From NCBI GenBank assembly GCA_937973965.1, contig CALJJQ010000033.1, forward strand, positions 35,788-99,787: 64,000 nucleotides of DNA, read 5' to 3'. The notes beneath the pieces are model-generated. The model saw only the letters and a program-made list of their open reading frames with translations. It was not told the origin of the DNA and did not search any database. Position 1 is the first letter of the stretch. Every line of letters starts with the position of its first letter. Source of the stretch: an uncultured Calothrix sp. (GTDB lineage: Bacteria; Cyanobacteriota; Cyanobacteriia; Cyanobacteriales; Nostocaceae). Below, piece by piece: positions 19,537-28,591 of this stretch. The position numbers and the translations under genes were made by a program.

Positions 19537-21096
19537 TCAATTTCCTCAAAAACTGGCAGCACAAACGGTTCTGGAGATATGGATACCCAAATCTGGCTCC
19601 GATACGCTTAACTCCGCGCTGCTCTGGATAAAATGTGTAAATTCTTACTTAAACCCAAAATCTTGTCACACTGCGATCAGCAATCCTGCTTTACGCTTGG
19701 CGTATCGCGCTTACATAACATAATGATTGAAAATATTCCAGAAGGGTTGCTCCCGGTTTTCAGCGATTAAATTACCCGTCCGTCTACTTTTCCCGTGGTC
19801 ATATCTTAAAATTCAAACAAAATCTTGACTCAGTTCCATTTCCCTAGGTACTCGACTAACCCAAAGTACTGGGTGGGGTCAGGGAGTAGGGAGTAGTTCA
19901 TGTAATCACCCGGCATAGTTTCCTTACTGGACTACTGGGGATGGGGTAATGATGATTACGGCGATATGCAGATGATTGCCTGACTAGAGATAAATTCAAT
20001 CATAGGGGAATATCGATGATTGAAATAGCTAAGTTGCATATAACTTTTGCTGCAAGGCTGCACATTTGCACATCGTATCACTGGTTCCCATTTGCGCCTG
20101 GTACATATTAAGTGGATGCAAAATGTCAAATTAATTTTGCACTACTACTTGCCCGGCGTTCTCTCCAGTGTTGGGAATCTGTGTTGACAGGTAGCTGTGG
20201 CCATTGGAATCTAACAATCAGTTAGCTTCATGACTATCTTGCCACTTTGTGTCTGAACTCGACATTGAACTAGTACACCAAGGCATAAGTAAAAGTAATA
20301 TTGCCTATCTTCTCGACTTTTCAGCTATTTCAAATTATTAGCTTTATTTACGTCGTCTGGTACTAGTGGCACAAAATTGAATATACATTGCTGTTGCTGC
20401 TCTCTAAAAATCACTCAAAACTATCCAAGTAAGGGTCTAAGGCTAGACATGATTAGTTTTGAAGTTTATTTCCTAATCCAGCGTGGCGACAGTATAGCTA
20501 CTATCGGGTTTGTTTACTCCACAGGCTGACACGGTAAAGAGCTTCTACCGTCAAATCTGCTCACATTGCATCCCTAAAGGAGACACATATGTTCTGATTG
20601 CGCTATTACGTGTACATTTCCGCAAGTTTGTTCATATTTGGGTAGAGTTTAACTTACAGTTCCTAAACTTCGCTTGGCTGTAATGCTTAACTGCAAAGCT
20701 TGTCGGTTTTTCCCTTGGGGGTACCGATTTTTCTGTGCGATGCACAGCTAGCTGGCGAAAATTTGGAGCAACCAAATGGCCAGGTATTTTCGGCTTTCCA
20801 AATATACATTAACTTTGTGTGAGGACTGAATCCAGTCATCTCAATCAATGGTTAGAGAAGTTTGTGGAGCTTGCAGGTTGACTGATTCACGCTTCGACGT
20901 AGTTAAAACAAAGCCCTAGCTGATAAAACTGTCTCGAACAAAATCCGGCAACAGGGAATTATGCGAGAAATTTAAGTTGAAAATTCTGAGGCTTTCTACC
21001 TGATAACGGAACTAGAATCAATCTACTTATGCAGCGCCAAAATACTTTCCTATTATTTCATTCTAGCGCAACTGTGTTAAAAATCAATTCTTTTCT
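19537..21096. other. 1.56-kb region without a gene, upstream of rne
   Basis: No ORF of convincing composition occurs on either strand. The DNA is not simply AT-rich and contains several small inverted repeats, for example CTGTGC-GAT-GCACAG at 20733-20747. A GGTGGGGTCAGGGAGTAGGGAGT repeat block lies near 19873. The minus strand next to rne presumably contains its promoter and a long 5' UTR. A small RNA is possible, but I recognise no known family. Confidence 0.5.
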
Positions 21097-23733
21097 TCAT
21101 GTAATATTTTCTTCATCTCTCTCAATATTGATTGGTGTTTCCATATCCAAAATTAGACGGCTACGGTGGACATGCTGTAAATCGAACTCAATGCCAGCAA
21201 TTTGTTCTAACATCAGCAACACTTGTTCTGGACGGAGTAAATTTCCATCATTACGGCAACTACCAATATAACTGAGGTTGGCAACAGCACTATCAAGGGA
21301 TTGCTCCAGAGAATCGATTGCTAATGCAGTTAGGCGATCGCGCAAGTTGACTGTTTGTGTTTTCCCCGATTTTGTCCGATGTGCTGAGAGAATTTCCTTC
21401 CTTGCCAAGATTTCCTCTATCCAGCTTTGCCATTGGCTCAGGGTTGCCTCTTGACTTGCGCTCACCTGTAATTGATATGCCGCAGCATTCAGGAGTTGGG
21501 TCAGGGCAGGCATTCCCAATTCTATCTCTTCCACTTGATAAATGGGAATATCTGGGGGAAGAACTGCGGCTAAACGCTGCTGGAATTCTGCTGGTGAGAT
21601 TGCATCTACTAGTTCAAATTCCACCAATTCACCGCTACTTGTTGCACCCAAGGACAGGGCGTTGGCAACCATAATCCGAGGCATCGGATGATACCCACCA
21701 GTAAAAGCGACGGGTAGTTGACTACGCCGAATTGCCCGCTCAAATAATCGCAGTAAATCTAAATGACTCACCAGTGCCATTTCCCCCAATTTCCCAAAGG
21801 CGACCCGTAGACGTTGCTTTTTGGTAGTTTTGGGAATAAATTCGCCAGCGAATTCCGGGATGGCAGGGGGTTTAATCACCACGTTATGGCCAAAATCCGT
21901 ACCGCAGACACCACAATGGGAACAGGCGGCAAAGGAACAATCAGGGACTACAGCAGCAGCAAGTGCTTTTTGTAAGTCTGCCTGTAGCCATTTTTTGCTG
22001 ATACCACTGTCGATGTGGTCCCAGGGTAAGGGCGCATCCAATGCGCTTGTCTCCTGTGACTGGGATTCTAAAACCCAACCCTGACCGTTTTCCACCTGAC
22101 GATATTTCCAGTCTAGCCCGGCTTCTTTAATTGCCTCTCCCCAGGCAACATAGGCTCGTTCGACGTTATCAAACCAAGCGTCCATTCCTGCACCCAATTC
22201 CCAAGCTCGACGGAGAACCCGACTCAATCGGCGATCGCCACGACCAATAAAGTCTTCCATCGCCGAAATGCGCACGTCGGTAAAATTCACCTTTACGTTA
22301 CGTATTTTCCGAAAGGCTTCCCGTAATAATTCTTGCTTGCGGATAAATTCACTGGTAGCGACGGAATGCCATTGGAAGGGGGTATGGGGTTTAGGAGTAA
22401 AGTTAGAAATGGTCAAGTTAAAACTCAGGGGTTTGCGTTTCTGTCCCCGACACTCCCTTTGTAACCAAGCAACAGTCTCGGCGATACCTAAAACGTCGGC
22501 ATCGGTTTCCCCCGGCAATCCAATCATAAAATAGAGTTTGATTTTATCCCAACCTTGTTCCCAAGCAGTTTTGATGCCTTGTAACAGTTCAGCATTTGTC
22601 AAACCCTTATTGACAATATCCCGCATTCGCTGAGTACCAGCTTCGGGGGCAAAAGTGAGACCACCTTGTCGGTTCCCACCCAGGATATTGGCGATATTTT
22701 CGTCAAATCGGTCTACCCGTTGACTGGGGAGTGATAGGGAAATATTTTCCTCCCGCAATCGGTTTCTGATTTCCATGCCGACGGCTGGTAGGGCCAAGTA
22801 ATCGGAACAGGATAGGGATAACAAGGAAAACTCGTTATGACCGGTTTCGCGCATTCCCTTGGTAATTGCCTCAATTACCTGATCTGGTTCCACATCCCGT
22901 GCTGGACGGGTTAACATTCCCGGTTGACAGAAACGACAGCCTCGGGTGCAACCACGGCGAATTTCTATGGTCAAACGGTCATGAACTGTTTGTACAAAGG
23001 GAACTAAACTGATCGAGTAGGCAGGGATGGGGGTAGCAGTACGGCGGATAATTTTGGCGGGGACATCGCTCCGTACAGGGCGGACAGAACCGTTTTCAGC
23101 CAGGTCGTAGAAGCGGGGTACGTAAACACCGGGAACTTGGGCTAAATCTAATAGTAATTCTTCTCGACTTAATCCGGCGGCGTGACCTTCTTCCACGACA
23201 AGGCCGATTTCCGGTAATAATTCTTCACCGTCACCTAAAGCCACAAAATCAAAAAAGTCGGCATAGGGTTCGGGATTTGAGGTGGCGGTTTGTCCCCCGG
23301 CAAAAACCAGTGGATAGTTGCCTGTATCCCTTTCTGACCAAGTGAGGGGGATGCCTGCCAAATCCAACATTTCCAGAATGTTAGTCGCCCCCAACTCATA
23401 ACTCAAACTAAAGCCTAAAATATCAAAATCCACCAGTGCCCGTCGCGATTCTACTGCAAATAGAGGTGTTTGGGTTTCCCGCAATTTCGCAGCTAAATCC
23501 GGTGCTGGTAGGTAAGCGCGATCACAAAGTTGTCGAGGCTGGGCATTAATGATATTGTACAGTATTATATGCCCCAGGTTTGATGCCCCAACTTCATAAA
23601 TTTCCGGATAGGTCAACACCCAGCGCACGCGCGCCGCATCCCAAGGCTTATGAACTGCACCCAACTCATTACCTAAATATCGGGCGGGTTTGTTGATTTT
23701 TGATGTAATTAATTGATCGACTGCAACAGCCAC
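21097..23733 (-). CDS. Radical SAM protein with B12-binding-like N-terminus and DUF2344 C-terminus
   Basis: A protein of about 878 residues in the TIGR03960-type family. An N-terminal region resembles a cobalamin-binding domain (LGHIILYNIIN, then FDILGFSLSYELGATNILEML). The radical SAM core follows with the 4Fe-4S motif RRGCTRGCRFCQPGM (C-x3-C-x2-C). A cysteine cluster (CSFAACSHCGVCGTDFG) comes next, and a C-terminal DUF2344 domain (RVAFGKLGEMALVSHLDLLR). The reaction is unknown; proteins with this layout are thought to modify RNA or protein. I prefer the GTG at 23733 because the sequence after it begins as homologues do. A TTG at 23769 gives 12 more residues across a 10-bp tandem duplication (TATAGCGAAG twice). 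It lies upstream of rne on the same strand. Confidence 0.88.
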   Translation of the reverse strand: MAVAVDQLITSKINKPARYLGNELGAVHKPWDAARVRWVLTYPEIYEVGASNLGHIILYNIINAQPRQLCDRAYLPAPDLAAKLRETQTPLFAVESRRALVDFDILGFSLSYELGATNILEMLDLAGIPLTWSERDTGNYPLVFAGGQTATSNPEPYADFFDFVALGDGEELLPEIGLVVEEGHAAGLSREELLLDLAQVPGVYVPRFYDLAENGSVRPVRSDVPAKIIRRTATPIPAYSISLVPFVQTVHDRLTIEIRRGCTRGCRFCQPGMLTRPARDVEPDQVIEAITKGMRETGHNEFSLLSLSCSDYLALPAVGMEIRNRLREENISLSLPSQRVDRFDENIANILGGNRQGGLTFAPEAGTQRMRDIVNKGLTNAELLQGIKTAWEQGWDKIKLYFMIGLPGETDADVLGIAETVAWLQRECRGQKRKPLSFNLTISNFTPKPHTPFQWHSVATSEFIRKQELLREAFRKIRNVKVNFTDVRISAMEDFIGRGDRRLSRVLRRAWELGAGMDAWFDNVERAYVAWGEAIKEAGLDWKYRQVENGQGWVLESQSQETSALDAPLPWDHIDSGISKKWLQADLQKALAAAVVPDCSFAACSHCGVCGTDFGHNVVIKPPAIPEFAGEFIPKTTKKQRLRVAFGKLGEMALVSHLDLLRLFERAIRRSQLPVAFTGGYHPMPRIMVANALSLGATSSGELVEFELVDAISPAEFQQRLAAVLPPDIPIYQVEEIELGMPALTQLLNAAAYQLQVSASQEATLSQWQSWIEEILARKEILSAHRTKSGKTQTVNLRDRLTALAIDSLEQSLDSAVANLSYIGSCRNDGNLLRPEQVLLMLEQIAGIEFDLQHVHRSRLILDMETPINIERDEENIT

Positions 23734-23769
23734 TTCGCTATACTTCGCTATATTTTTAAGCAACTCCAA

Positions 23770-24110
23770 AGATTATAGTCATTTTAACTCCAACCTGAAC
23801 ACTGATTCCTGGTTTAAAACATATCCATTATTAATTACTACAGAACAGGAAACTCAATGCTTTTACCTCATAATAATATATTCGCGCCCAAATAATTCAG
23901 TATCCGGATTACTTGGGAATACTTTTACTCCTAGTACTCGACTGCATAAGTTATGAGGGGTTCGTAGTAGTGGCTTTAGCCTCAAAAATATAATCAAGGC
24001 GCTAAAGCACTACTACGTGCCTTTTCTTACCCATCAAATATTCTCTATCCCTATTTACTAGTTGGGTAGTACAGAAAAAACCCGCCTCTATGGGGAAAAC
24101 CCAATTTTTA
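23770..24110. other. Intergenic region with hairpin repeat copy A
   Basis: About 340 bp between two same-strand genes. Its middle is taken up by an inverted-repeat element (23951-24034) that recurs at 48884-48997. No gene is seen. Confidence 0.5.
23951..24034. repeat. MITE-like inverted-repeat element, copy A
   Basis: TTATGAGGGGTTCGTAGTAG begins the element and TACTACGTGCC ends it. The arms CGTAGTAGTGGCTTTAGC (23963-23980) and GCTAAAGCACTACTACG (24001-24017) pair with one base missing. Copy B at 48884-48997 shares both ends. No coding capacity. Confidence 0.65.
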
Positions 24111-24413
24111 GTCTCTAATTTCAAACACCCGATCCAATTGGGTTAATTCAAAAATAATTCGTAATGCTGGCGAAACCGAACACAAACAAAAATCCCGTCC
24201 CTGGGATTGGGATAGTTTTAAAGCCGAAACCAATGCCATTAATCCAGCACTATCGATCGATTCTACTGCTTCCAAGTTAACAAGCAACCCTTGTGCATTA
24301 TTTTGTTGTATGGCAGTGATTAGGCTCCGCTCAAACTCTAAAGCATTGGCAGCATTTATATTTCCCTGGGGACAAATTACCTGATACTTGGGATTGGAAA
24401 GTGTTGCTTGCAT
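24108..24413 (-). CDS. STAS-domain protein, anti-sigma factor antagonist-like
   Basis: About 101 residues forming one STAS domain. LEAVESIDSAGLMALVSAL holds the conserved serine (in DSAG) that is phosphorylated in SpoIIAA-type antagonists; FELTQLDRVFEI is the usual C-terminal end. By family it would regulate a kinase, phosphatase or anti-sigma partner, but none is encoded nearby. I start it at the ATG at 24413, which has AGGA eight bases upstream; an in-frame ATG at 24497 adds 28 residues with no STAS-like sequence. Confidence 0.88.
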   Translation of the reverse strand: MQATLSNPKYQVICPQGNINAANALEFERSLITAIQQNNAQGLLVNLEAVESIDSAGLMALVSALKLSQSQGRDFCLCSVSPALRIIFELTQLDRVFEIRD

Positions 24414-24957
24414 AGTTAAAATCCTATTAAATCTATTCAGCTTTAAAGATAGATGAGCTTCATTTGACCATAAACTTTTTCTCTCCACATCGACCATTTG
24501 TCTGACATTTCTTTGCTGAATCTTTATTCCTTTCCAACTTCTATTTAAAGATTGTCATAATCTCCTAAAAAACTGTAGAATTTGATACATTTTACGGCAG
24601 ATTTCTTGATAAACATAAGTACTCAGACAAAATTAATTCCATATCTTGCTTTTTGTGTTCCCGATTCTCTCTTCCTTGTTTGGACGAGTAAAGTTAATTT
24701 TGTCCAACTACTCGTTTCTGCTCACACATAATCAACATCCGTACAGATGTACAGATTATGAGAATTACTCGGATCAGTAAACTTACTCCTTGAAAAAGCT
24801 AATGGTGTACGAGTGTAAGGTGTTCAGAAAAACACTTATGTAATATTTTATACTTTTATTTTGTGATTCAGATCACAGCCTGCTATGGTTTTAGATCACG
24901 TTTTATACTCAGCCACAACAGAGATAATTAAATTTGGAGCTGATTGGATTACTCCCT
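24414..24957. other. Divergent intergenic region with a CRP-type palindrome
   Basis: About 540 bp between divergent small genes. Its notable content is the perfect TGTGA-N6-TCACA palindrome at 24862-24877. I see no other gene or RNA. Confidence 0.55.
24862..24877 (+). promoter_or_regulatory. Perfect CRP/SyCRP1-type binding palindrome
   Basis: TGTGATTCAGATCACA matches TGTGA-N6-TCACA at all ten fixed bases, the consensus of E. coli CRP and of cyanobacterial SyCRP1. It is centred about 88 bp before the ATG at 24958. A further half-site-like GATCACG follows at about 24893. Confidence 0.6.
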
Positions 24958-25152
24958 ATGCAAAACAAGTATGTGATTCGTCAATTAGTAGAGAAAGCGT
25001 TAAATATCAAAAAACTCACACCAGAAATTGAAAATGAAATTAACTGGGAGCTAACGGAAAGGGGTTACATCTCTGACGTAGATTATGAAGCACTAGAGTT
25101 ACTGATGGCGGAAATGGACGCGGGTAGAATCCAATTGGTTTCTAGTCTTTAA
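24958..25152 (+). CDS. Small protein of unknown function (64 residues)
   Basis: I do not recognise a named family, but the product looks real: a charged, mostly helical protein (QLVEKALNIKKLTPEIENEI, then WELTERGYISDVDYEALELL) of the kind often annotated as a conserved cyanobacterial hypothetical protein. I start it at the ATG at 24958; an upstream in-frame start at 24934 adds eight residues. It has no signal peptide, membrane segment or cysteine. A perfect CRP-type site lies about 80 bp upstream, so cAMP-dependent control is plausible. Confidence 0.6.
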   Translation: MQNKYVIRQLVEKALNIKKLTPEIENEINWELTERGYISDVDYEALELLMAEMDAGRIQLVSSL

Positions 25153-25274
25153 AATCAAGCCACTCCAGAAATTACAAATGTATCGTTAAATACTAAATAG
25201 TAAACCTATTGCAGGTATCAATAACAACAATAAAATTATAAGTGTGCGTTTTAATGCTGGGAAATAAAAACCGA

Positions 25275-25628
25275 TTAGGAGCGTTGGATTGACCAAAAAT
25301 CCTGAATAAAGCGGTTGAGAATCTGATTGGTAGGTGTAGTGGAGGTTGCCGAAGGTTTTGTGGACTTATCTCCTAGTTGGGTCAGGTAATTAATTACTTC
25401 TGTATCCAAAGCTGGTTGAAAGAATTCGCTTGGCCACAGCAAATCAGACGCGTCTTGCAAATTGGTAATTAGGGATTCTGATTCAATTGTTGTTTCCACT
25501 AGGAATAGGGGACGTACCCAAAATAGACGACGAGAAACAACATCTTCGATGAGTTGGCAATACAAGCGGACGTGGTGATTTTGCAGGTACAAGATTTGTC
25601 CAACGGAAAAATGAGTATTTTTAGCCAT
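25275..25628 (-). CDS. Hypothetical protein (117 residues)
   Basis: I do not recognise the family. The protein is soluble with no signal peptide. The N-terminal part (VGQILYLQNHHVRLYCQLIE, then SRRLFWVRPLFLV) suggests a small beta-rich domain, and the C-terminus is a threonine/serine-rich linker followed by a helix (ILNRFIQDFWSIQR). The coding bias and the ATG at 25628 look sound. It is convergent with the small gene at 24958 and divergent from clpS. Confidence 0.6.
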   Translation of the reverse strand: MAKNTHFSVGQILYLQNHHVRLYCQLIEDVVSRRLFWVRPLFLVETTIESESLITNLQDASDLLWPSEFFQPALDTEVINYLTQLGDKSTKPSATSTTPTNQILNRFIQDFWSIQRS

Positions 25629-25845
25629 AGGGATGAATATTTCCTCAAGCTAAATGGTAATAAATAGTAACGTGGTAAGCTTGCGTGGGAATTACTGGGT
25701 TGAGAAGATGGTTAGCGATCGCAAACAGAGTTGGTTTGCACCTGGATTTTCCATAATGTTATAGAATTATTGAGTTAGTGTTTAAGTTTGATTAAACAGC
25801 TAACGTTACCATTATAGTCATGATATCAAAATTACAGCAAAAGCC

Positions 25846-26127
25846 GTGTCAGTCGAAACCATAGCCAAGCCTTCTACAGTTAGAAAAATTGCACCTCGGT
25901 ATCGCGTTTTGCTCCATAACGACGACTTTAATCCGATGGAGTACGTAGTACAGGTTTTACTAACTACGGTACCGAGCTTGACCCAGCCCCAAGCCGTAGA
26001 TATTATGATGGAGGCCCATACCAATGGAATTGCCCTTGTGATTACCTGCGCTCAGGAACATGCAGAATTTTATTGTGAAACCCTTAAAAATAAGGGTTTG
26101 ACGAGTACAATTGAGCCAGATGAATAG
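25846..26127 (+). CDS. clpS: ATP-dependent Clp protease adaptor ClpS
   Basis: ClpS of 93 residues hands N-degron substrates to ClpCP. The core reads HNDDFNPMEYVVQVLL, with the Asn-Asp pair that contacts the substrate N-terminus, then MMEAHTNGIALV and EHAEFYCETLKNKGL. Translation starts at a GTG; the nearest upstream ATG (25820) is out of frame. It is followed after 94 bp by the CPBP protease gene. Cyanobacteria usually have two ClpS versions, and I cannot tell which this is. Confidence 0.93.
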   Translation: MSVETIAKPSTVRKIAPRYRVLLHNDDFNPMEYVVQVLLTTVPSLTQPQAVDIMMEAHTNGIALVITCAQEHAEFYCETLKNKGLTSTIEPDE

Positions 26128-26221
26128 GTTAATTTTTCACCAGGTATCCTTGATTATTCGTCAAGACGAAACGAGACGTAGGAAAATACGTCTATCAGCA
26201 GATGTCTGGCGATAGCTTTAT

Positions 26222-27058
26222 ATGCGTATTTACGGAATTTCCATTGCCCACCTACCCGTTCCTTTGCGGATACTTGGATTTGTTTTGTGTTTAGCCTTTT
26301 TATGGCTACCGATTGCGATTCCCATATACTTACTGATTCCCGATGATGCGAATCTAGTCACCATTTTGACAATGGGGTTGCTGGCGATCGCATTTTTACT
26401 TTTACTACCGGGTTGGAGTCAAGCTGTCCACCAGCAGCATCAAGCTTTTACCCATTATGGGTTGGAGTTTAGTCGCAGGAATTTGCTTGAGTTGAGCAAT
26501 GGTTTAGCAATTGGCTTAATTAGTATTCAATTGTTATTTTTAGTCCAAGCTGGATTAGGATGGTTGGAATGGCAACCATCGACAGCACCTATTAGCCGTT
26601 GGATTCTAGAAGCGATTCCGACGGCAATGGGGACAGCATTGGCAGAAGAACTATTTTTTCGCGGTTGGATGTATGATGAACTGAGAAGGGATTACAGTCG
26701 GTCGGTGGCGATTTGGGCGACATCCTTAATTTTTGCGATCGCTCATTTTCTCAAACCGCTCCCGGAAATTATTCGTACATCCCCCCAGTTTTTTGGTTTA
26801 CTTTTACTGGCATTACTATGTGCTTGGGGGAAAAACCTGTGTCGCGGACGTTTAGGTTTACCGATTGGTATTCACGCAGGATTGATTTGGGGATGGTATG
26901 TCCTGAATGTTGGTCAACTGATTAAATATACACGTACAGTTCCCGTTTGGGTGACAGGGGTTAATGATAATCCCCTAGCAGGAGTGATGGGTTTAGGGTT
27001 TTTGCTTGTACTATTTATAGTAATACGTCAGCAAGCGATCGCGAAGACAAGAAATTAA
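26222..27058 (+). CDS. CPBP family intramembrane metalloprotease
   Basis: A 278-residue membrane protein with at least six hydrophobic segments. It carries the CPBP/Abi motifs: ALAEELFFRGWMYDELRR (EE and R, about residues 138-155), the second motif FAIAHFLKP with His, and IHAGLIWGW with His near the C-terminus. These residues form the metal site of the Rce1-like proteases. The substrate is unknown. It follows clpS on the same strand, and the two may be co-transcribed. Confidence 0.88.
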   Translation: MRIYGISIAHLPVPLRILGFVLCLAFLWLPIAIPIYLLIPDDANLVTILTMGLLAIAFLLLLPGWSQAVHQQHQAFTHYGLEFSRRNLLELSNGLAIGLISIQLLFLVQAGLGWLEWQPSTAPISRWILEAIPTAMGTALAEELFFRGWMYDELRRDYSRSVAIWATSLIFAIAHFLKPLPEIIRTSPQFFGLLLLALLCAWGKNLCRGRLGLPIGIHAGLIWGWYVLNVGQLIKYTRTVPVWVTGVNDNPLAGVMGLGFLLVLFIVIRQQAIAKTRN

Positions 27059-27111
27059 GCATCAAAACCATCAAAAAAAACCTACCCTCCTGCTTTGGTT
27101 TAGATATAGCT

Positions 27112-28290
27112 ATGACAAACCTCAAAAATATCAGAAGTCTCTACTATATAACCCATGTTAATAATTTACCATCAATATTGAATCAAGGAATTCTATCCCA
27201 TCGAAAAGTAGAGGAATTGGGGATTTCCTATACAGCAATTTATGATTCTGGAGTAATTAATCGTAGAAAAGATAAATCTACACCAGAGAAAAGTAGTTTG
27301 TGGGATTATGCAAACTTATATTTTCAACCTCGCAACCCCATGATGTATCGGGTTATGAGTGAAAAAAATCTGGACAAAAAAGATATTGCTGTAATAGGGA
27401 TAAAACCAGGTGTCTTGAATTTAACAGGGGGATTTATTACTGACGGTAACGCAGCGAATGAATCGACAAAAATTTACCCTGTGCAAGAAGGTTTAGAAGT
27501 TCTCAAACAGCAATGGCACATGATTCAAAATGATTGGTGGAATGAGCTTGATGGTTCAAAACGGAAAATCATGTCTGAGTGTTTATTACCGGAAAAAATT
27601 GCTCCAGAATTCATCCATTCAATTTTCGTGACTAATCATAATGCCAAGGAACGAGTTGAACAAATAATTGGTTCTTTCAAAATACCTGTTGTTCCAGAAC
27701 CCCATAGGTTTTTTCAGCCTAAATTTTCAACTCGTATTGGTGAAAATATATCTTTGATTGATGGTGATATGTTTTTCTCCAATATGCAAACCTTAACAAT
27801 TAGCGTTAACCTTCAAGGCATAATGGGTAAGGGATTAGCATCGCGGGCAAAGTATCAATTTCCTGATGTTTACGTAGTTTATCAAGATGCCTGTAAAAGT
27901 AAACAAATTACTGCTACTCAACCCTACATCTATAAGCGGGAAGCATCCTTAGAGCAAGAATTAGCGGATTTAATACTTCCCCTTCAAACTCCGAATTCAG
28001 TGAAATGGTTTTTATTCTTTGCAACAAAAAGGAAATGGCGAGATGATTCGCGTATTGAAGATATTGAAGGTGGATTAGATTGGATTAGAAAACGCCACCA
28101 AGCTGTAGGCATAAAGTCTTTAGCGTTACCAGCTTTAGGTTGTGGCTTAGGTAATCTTTCTTGGAAAGAAGTCGGACCAATTATGTGTAGATATTTACAT
28201 GGTATTGGGATTCCAGTTGCAATTTATTTACCACGGGAAAGCACAATTTCTCCTGATTATTTAACCAGTCAGTTTCTATTAGGAAATTAA
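27112..28290 (+). CDS. DarT-DarG fusion: DNA ADP-ribosyltransferase toxin joined to macrodomain antitoxin
   Basis: One 392-residue ORF holds what are normally two proteins. Residues 1-~205 match DarT (DUF4433), which ADP-ribosylates thymidine in single-stranded DNA: SLYYITHVNNLPSILNQGIL at 9-28, LYFQPRNPMMYRVM at 69-82, ITDGNAANESTK at 109-120, and SECLLPEKI at 155-163 with Glu156 at the catalytic position. Residues ~214-392 match a DarG/TARG1-type macrodomain, which removes that mark: SVNLQGIMGKGLASRAK at 231-247, ATKRKW at 304-309 (Lys306 probably at the catalytic lysine position) and LPALGCGLGNLSWKEV at 339-354. The separate C-terminal DarT-binding domain of free DarG is absent. Both halves look intact, and there is no stop or restart between them. 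It starts 53 bp after the CPBP gene; no second darT or darG is nearby. Confidence 0.85.
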   Translation: MTNLKNIRSLYYITHVNNLPSILNQGILSHRKVEELGISYTAIYDSGVINRRKDKSTPEKSSLWDYANLYFQPRNPMMYRVMSEKNLDKKDIAVIGIKPGVLNLTGGFITDGNAANESTKIYPVQEGLEVLKQQWHMIQNDWWNELDGSKRKIMSECLLPEKIAPEFIHSIFVTNHNAKERVEQIIGSFKIPVVPEPHRFFQPKFSTRIGENISLIDGDMFFSNMQTLTISVNLQGIMGKGLASRAKYQFPDVYVVYQDACKSKQITATQPYIYKREASLEQELADLILPLQTPNSVKWFLFFATKRKWRDDSRIEDIEGGLDWIRKRHQAVGIKSLALPALGCGLGNLSWKEVGPIMCRYLHGIGIPVAIYLPRESTISPDYLTSQFLLGN

Positions 28291-28591
28291 TTATGAAAAT
28301 TTACAGCATAATTTAAGAAGGATACATTCGTCAAAAAAATTATCGGGAGCATTCGAAATATGTAAAAACATATTTTGTCATTGCATAGACGCGTAGCAGA
28401 TCGACCACAGGATTGCAAATTAGCAATCGCAAAATTCATCACTCAGAATGAGTCTATCAATTGCTGAAGGTCATACTTCCAATAATGATTCAGATTCTTC
28501 TGTTACCAAGCGATAAAAGCTAGGATGCACCCATTTTCATCAAGCTTGGAAAATTGAAATAAAGTCCATTATGCAACTGAAATCTGCCGTA
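28291..28591. other. Intergenic region with degraded repeat
   Basis: 300 bp between convergent genes. It contains CATAGACGCGTAGCAGATCG at 28384-28403, a degraded inverse copy of the 47-bp repeat found at 43198 and 56451. No gene is seen. Confidence 0.5.

Noticed and set aside
20811..20835. GTGTGAGGACT resembling the complement of the Yfr1 small-RNA motif ACTCCTCACAC
   Set aside because: One mismatch in the core, and no terminator stem with T-run follows on the matching strand.
23915..23923. GGGAATACT, which I recall as the hormogonium J-box nonamer; also at 57029-57037 on the minus strand
   Set aside because: Neither copy is oriented toward a following gene, and I am not certain of the consensus; the second lies before hmpE but points away from it.
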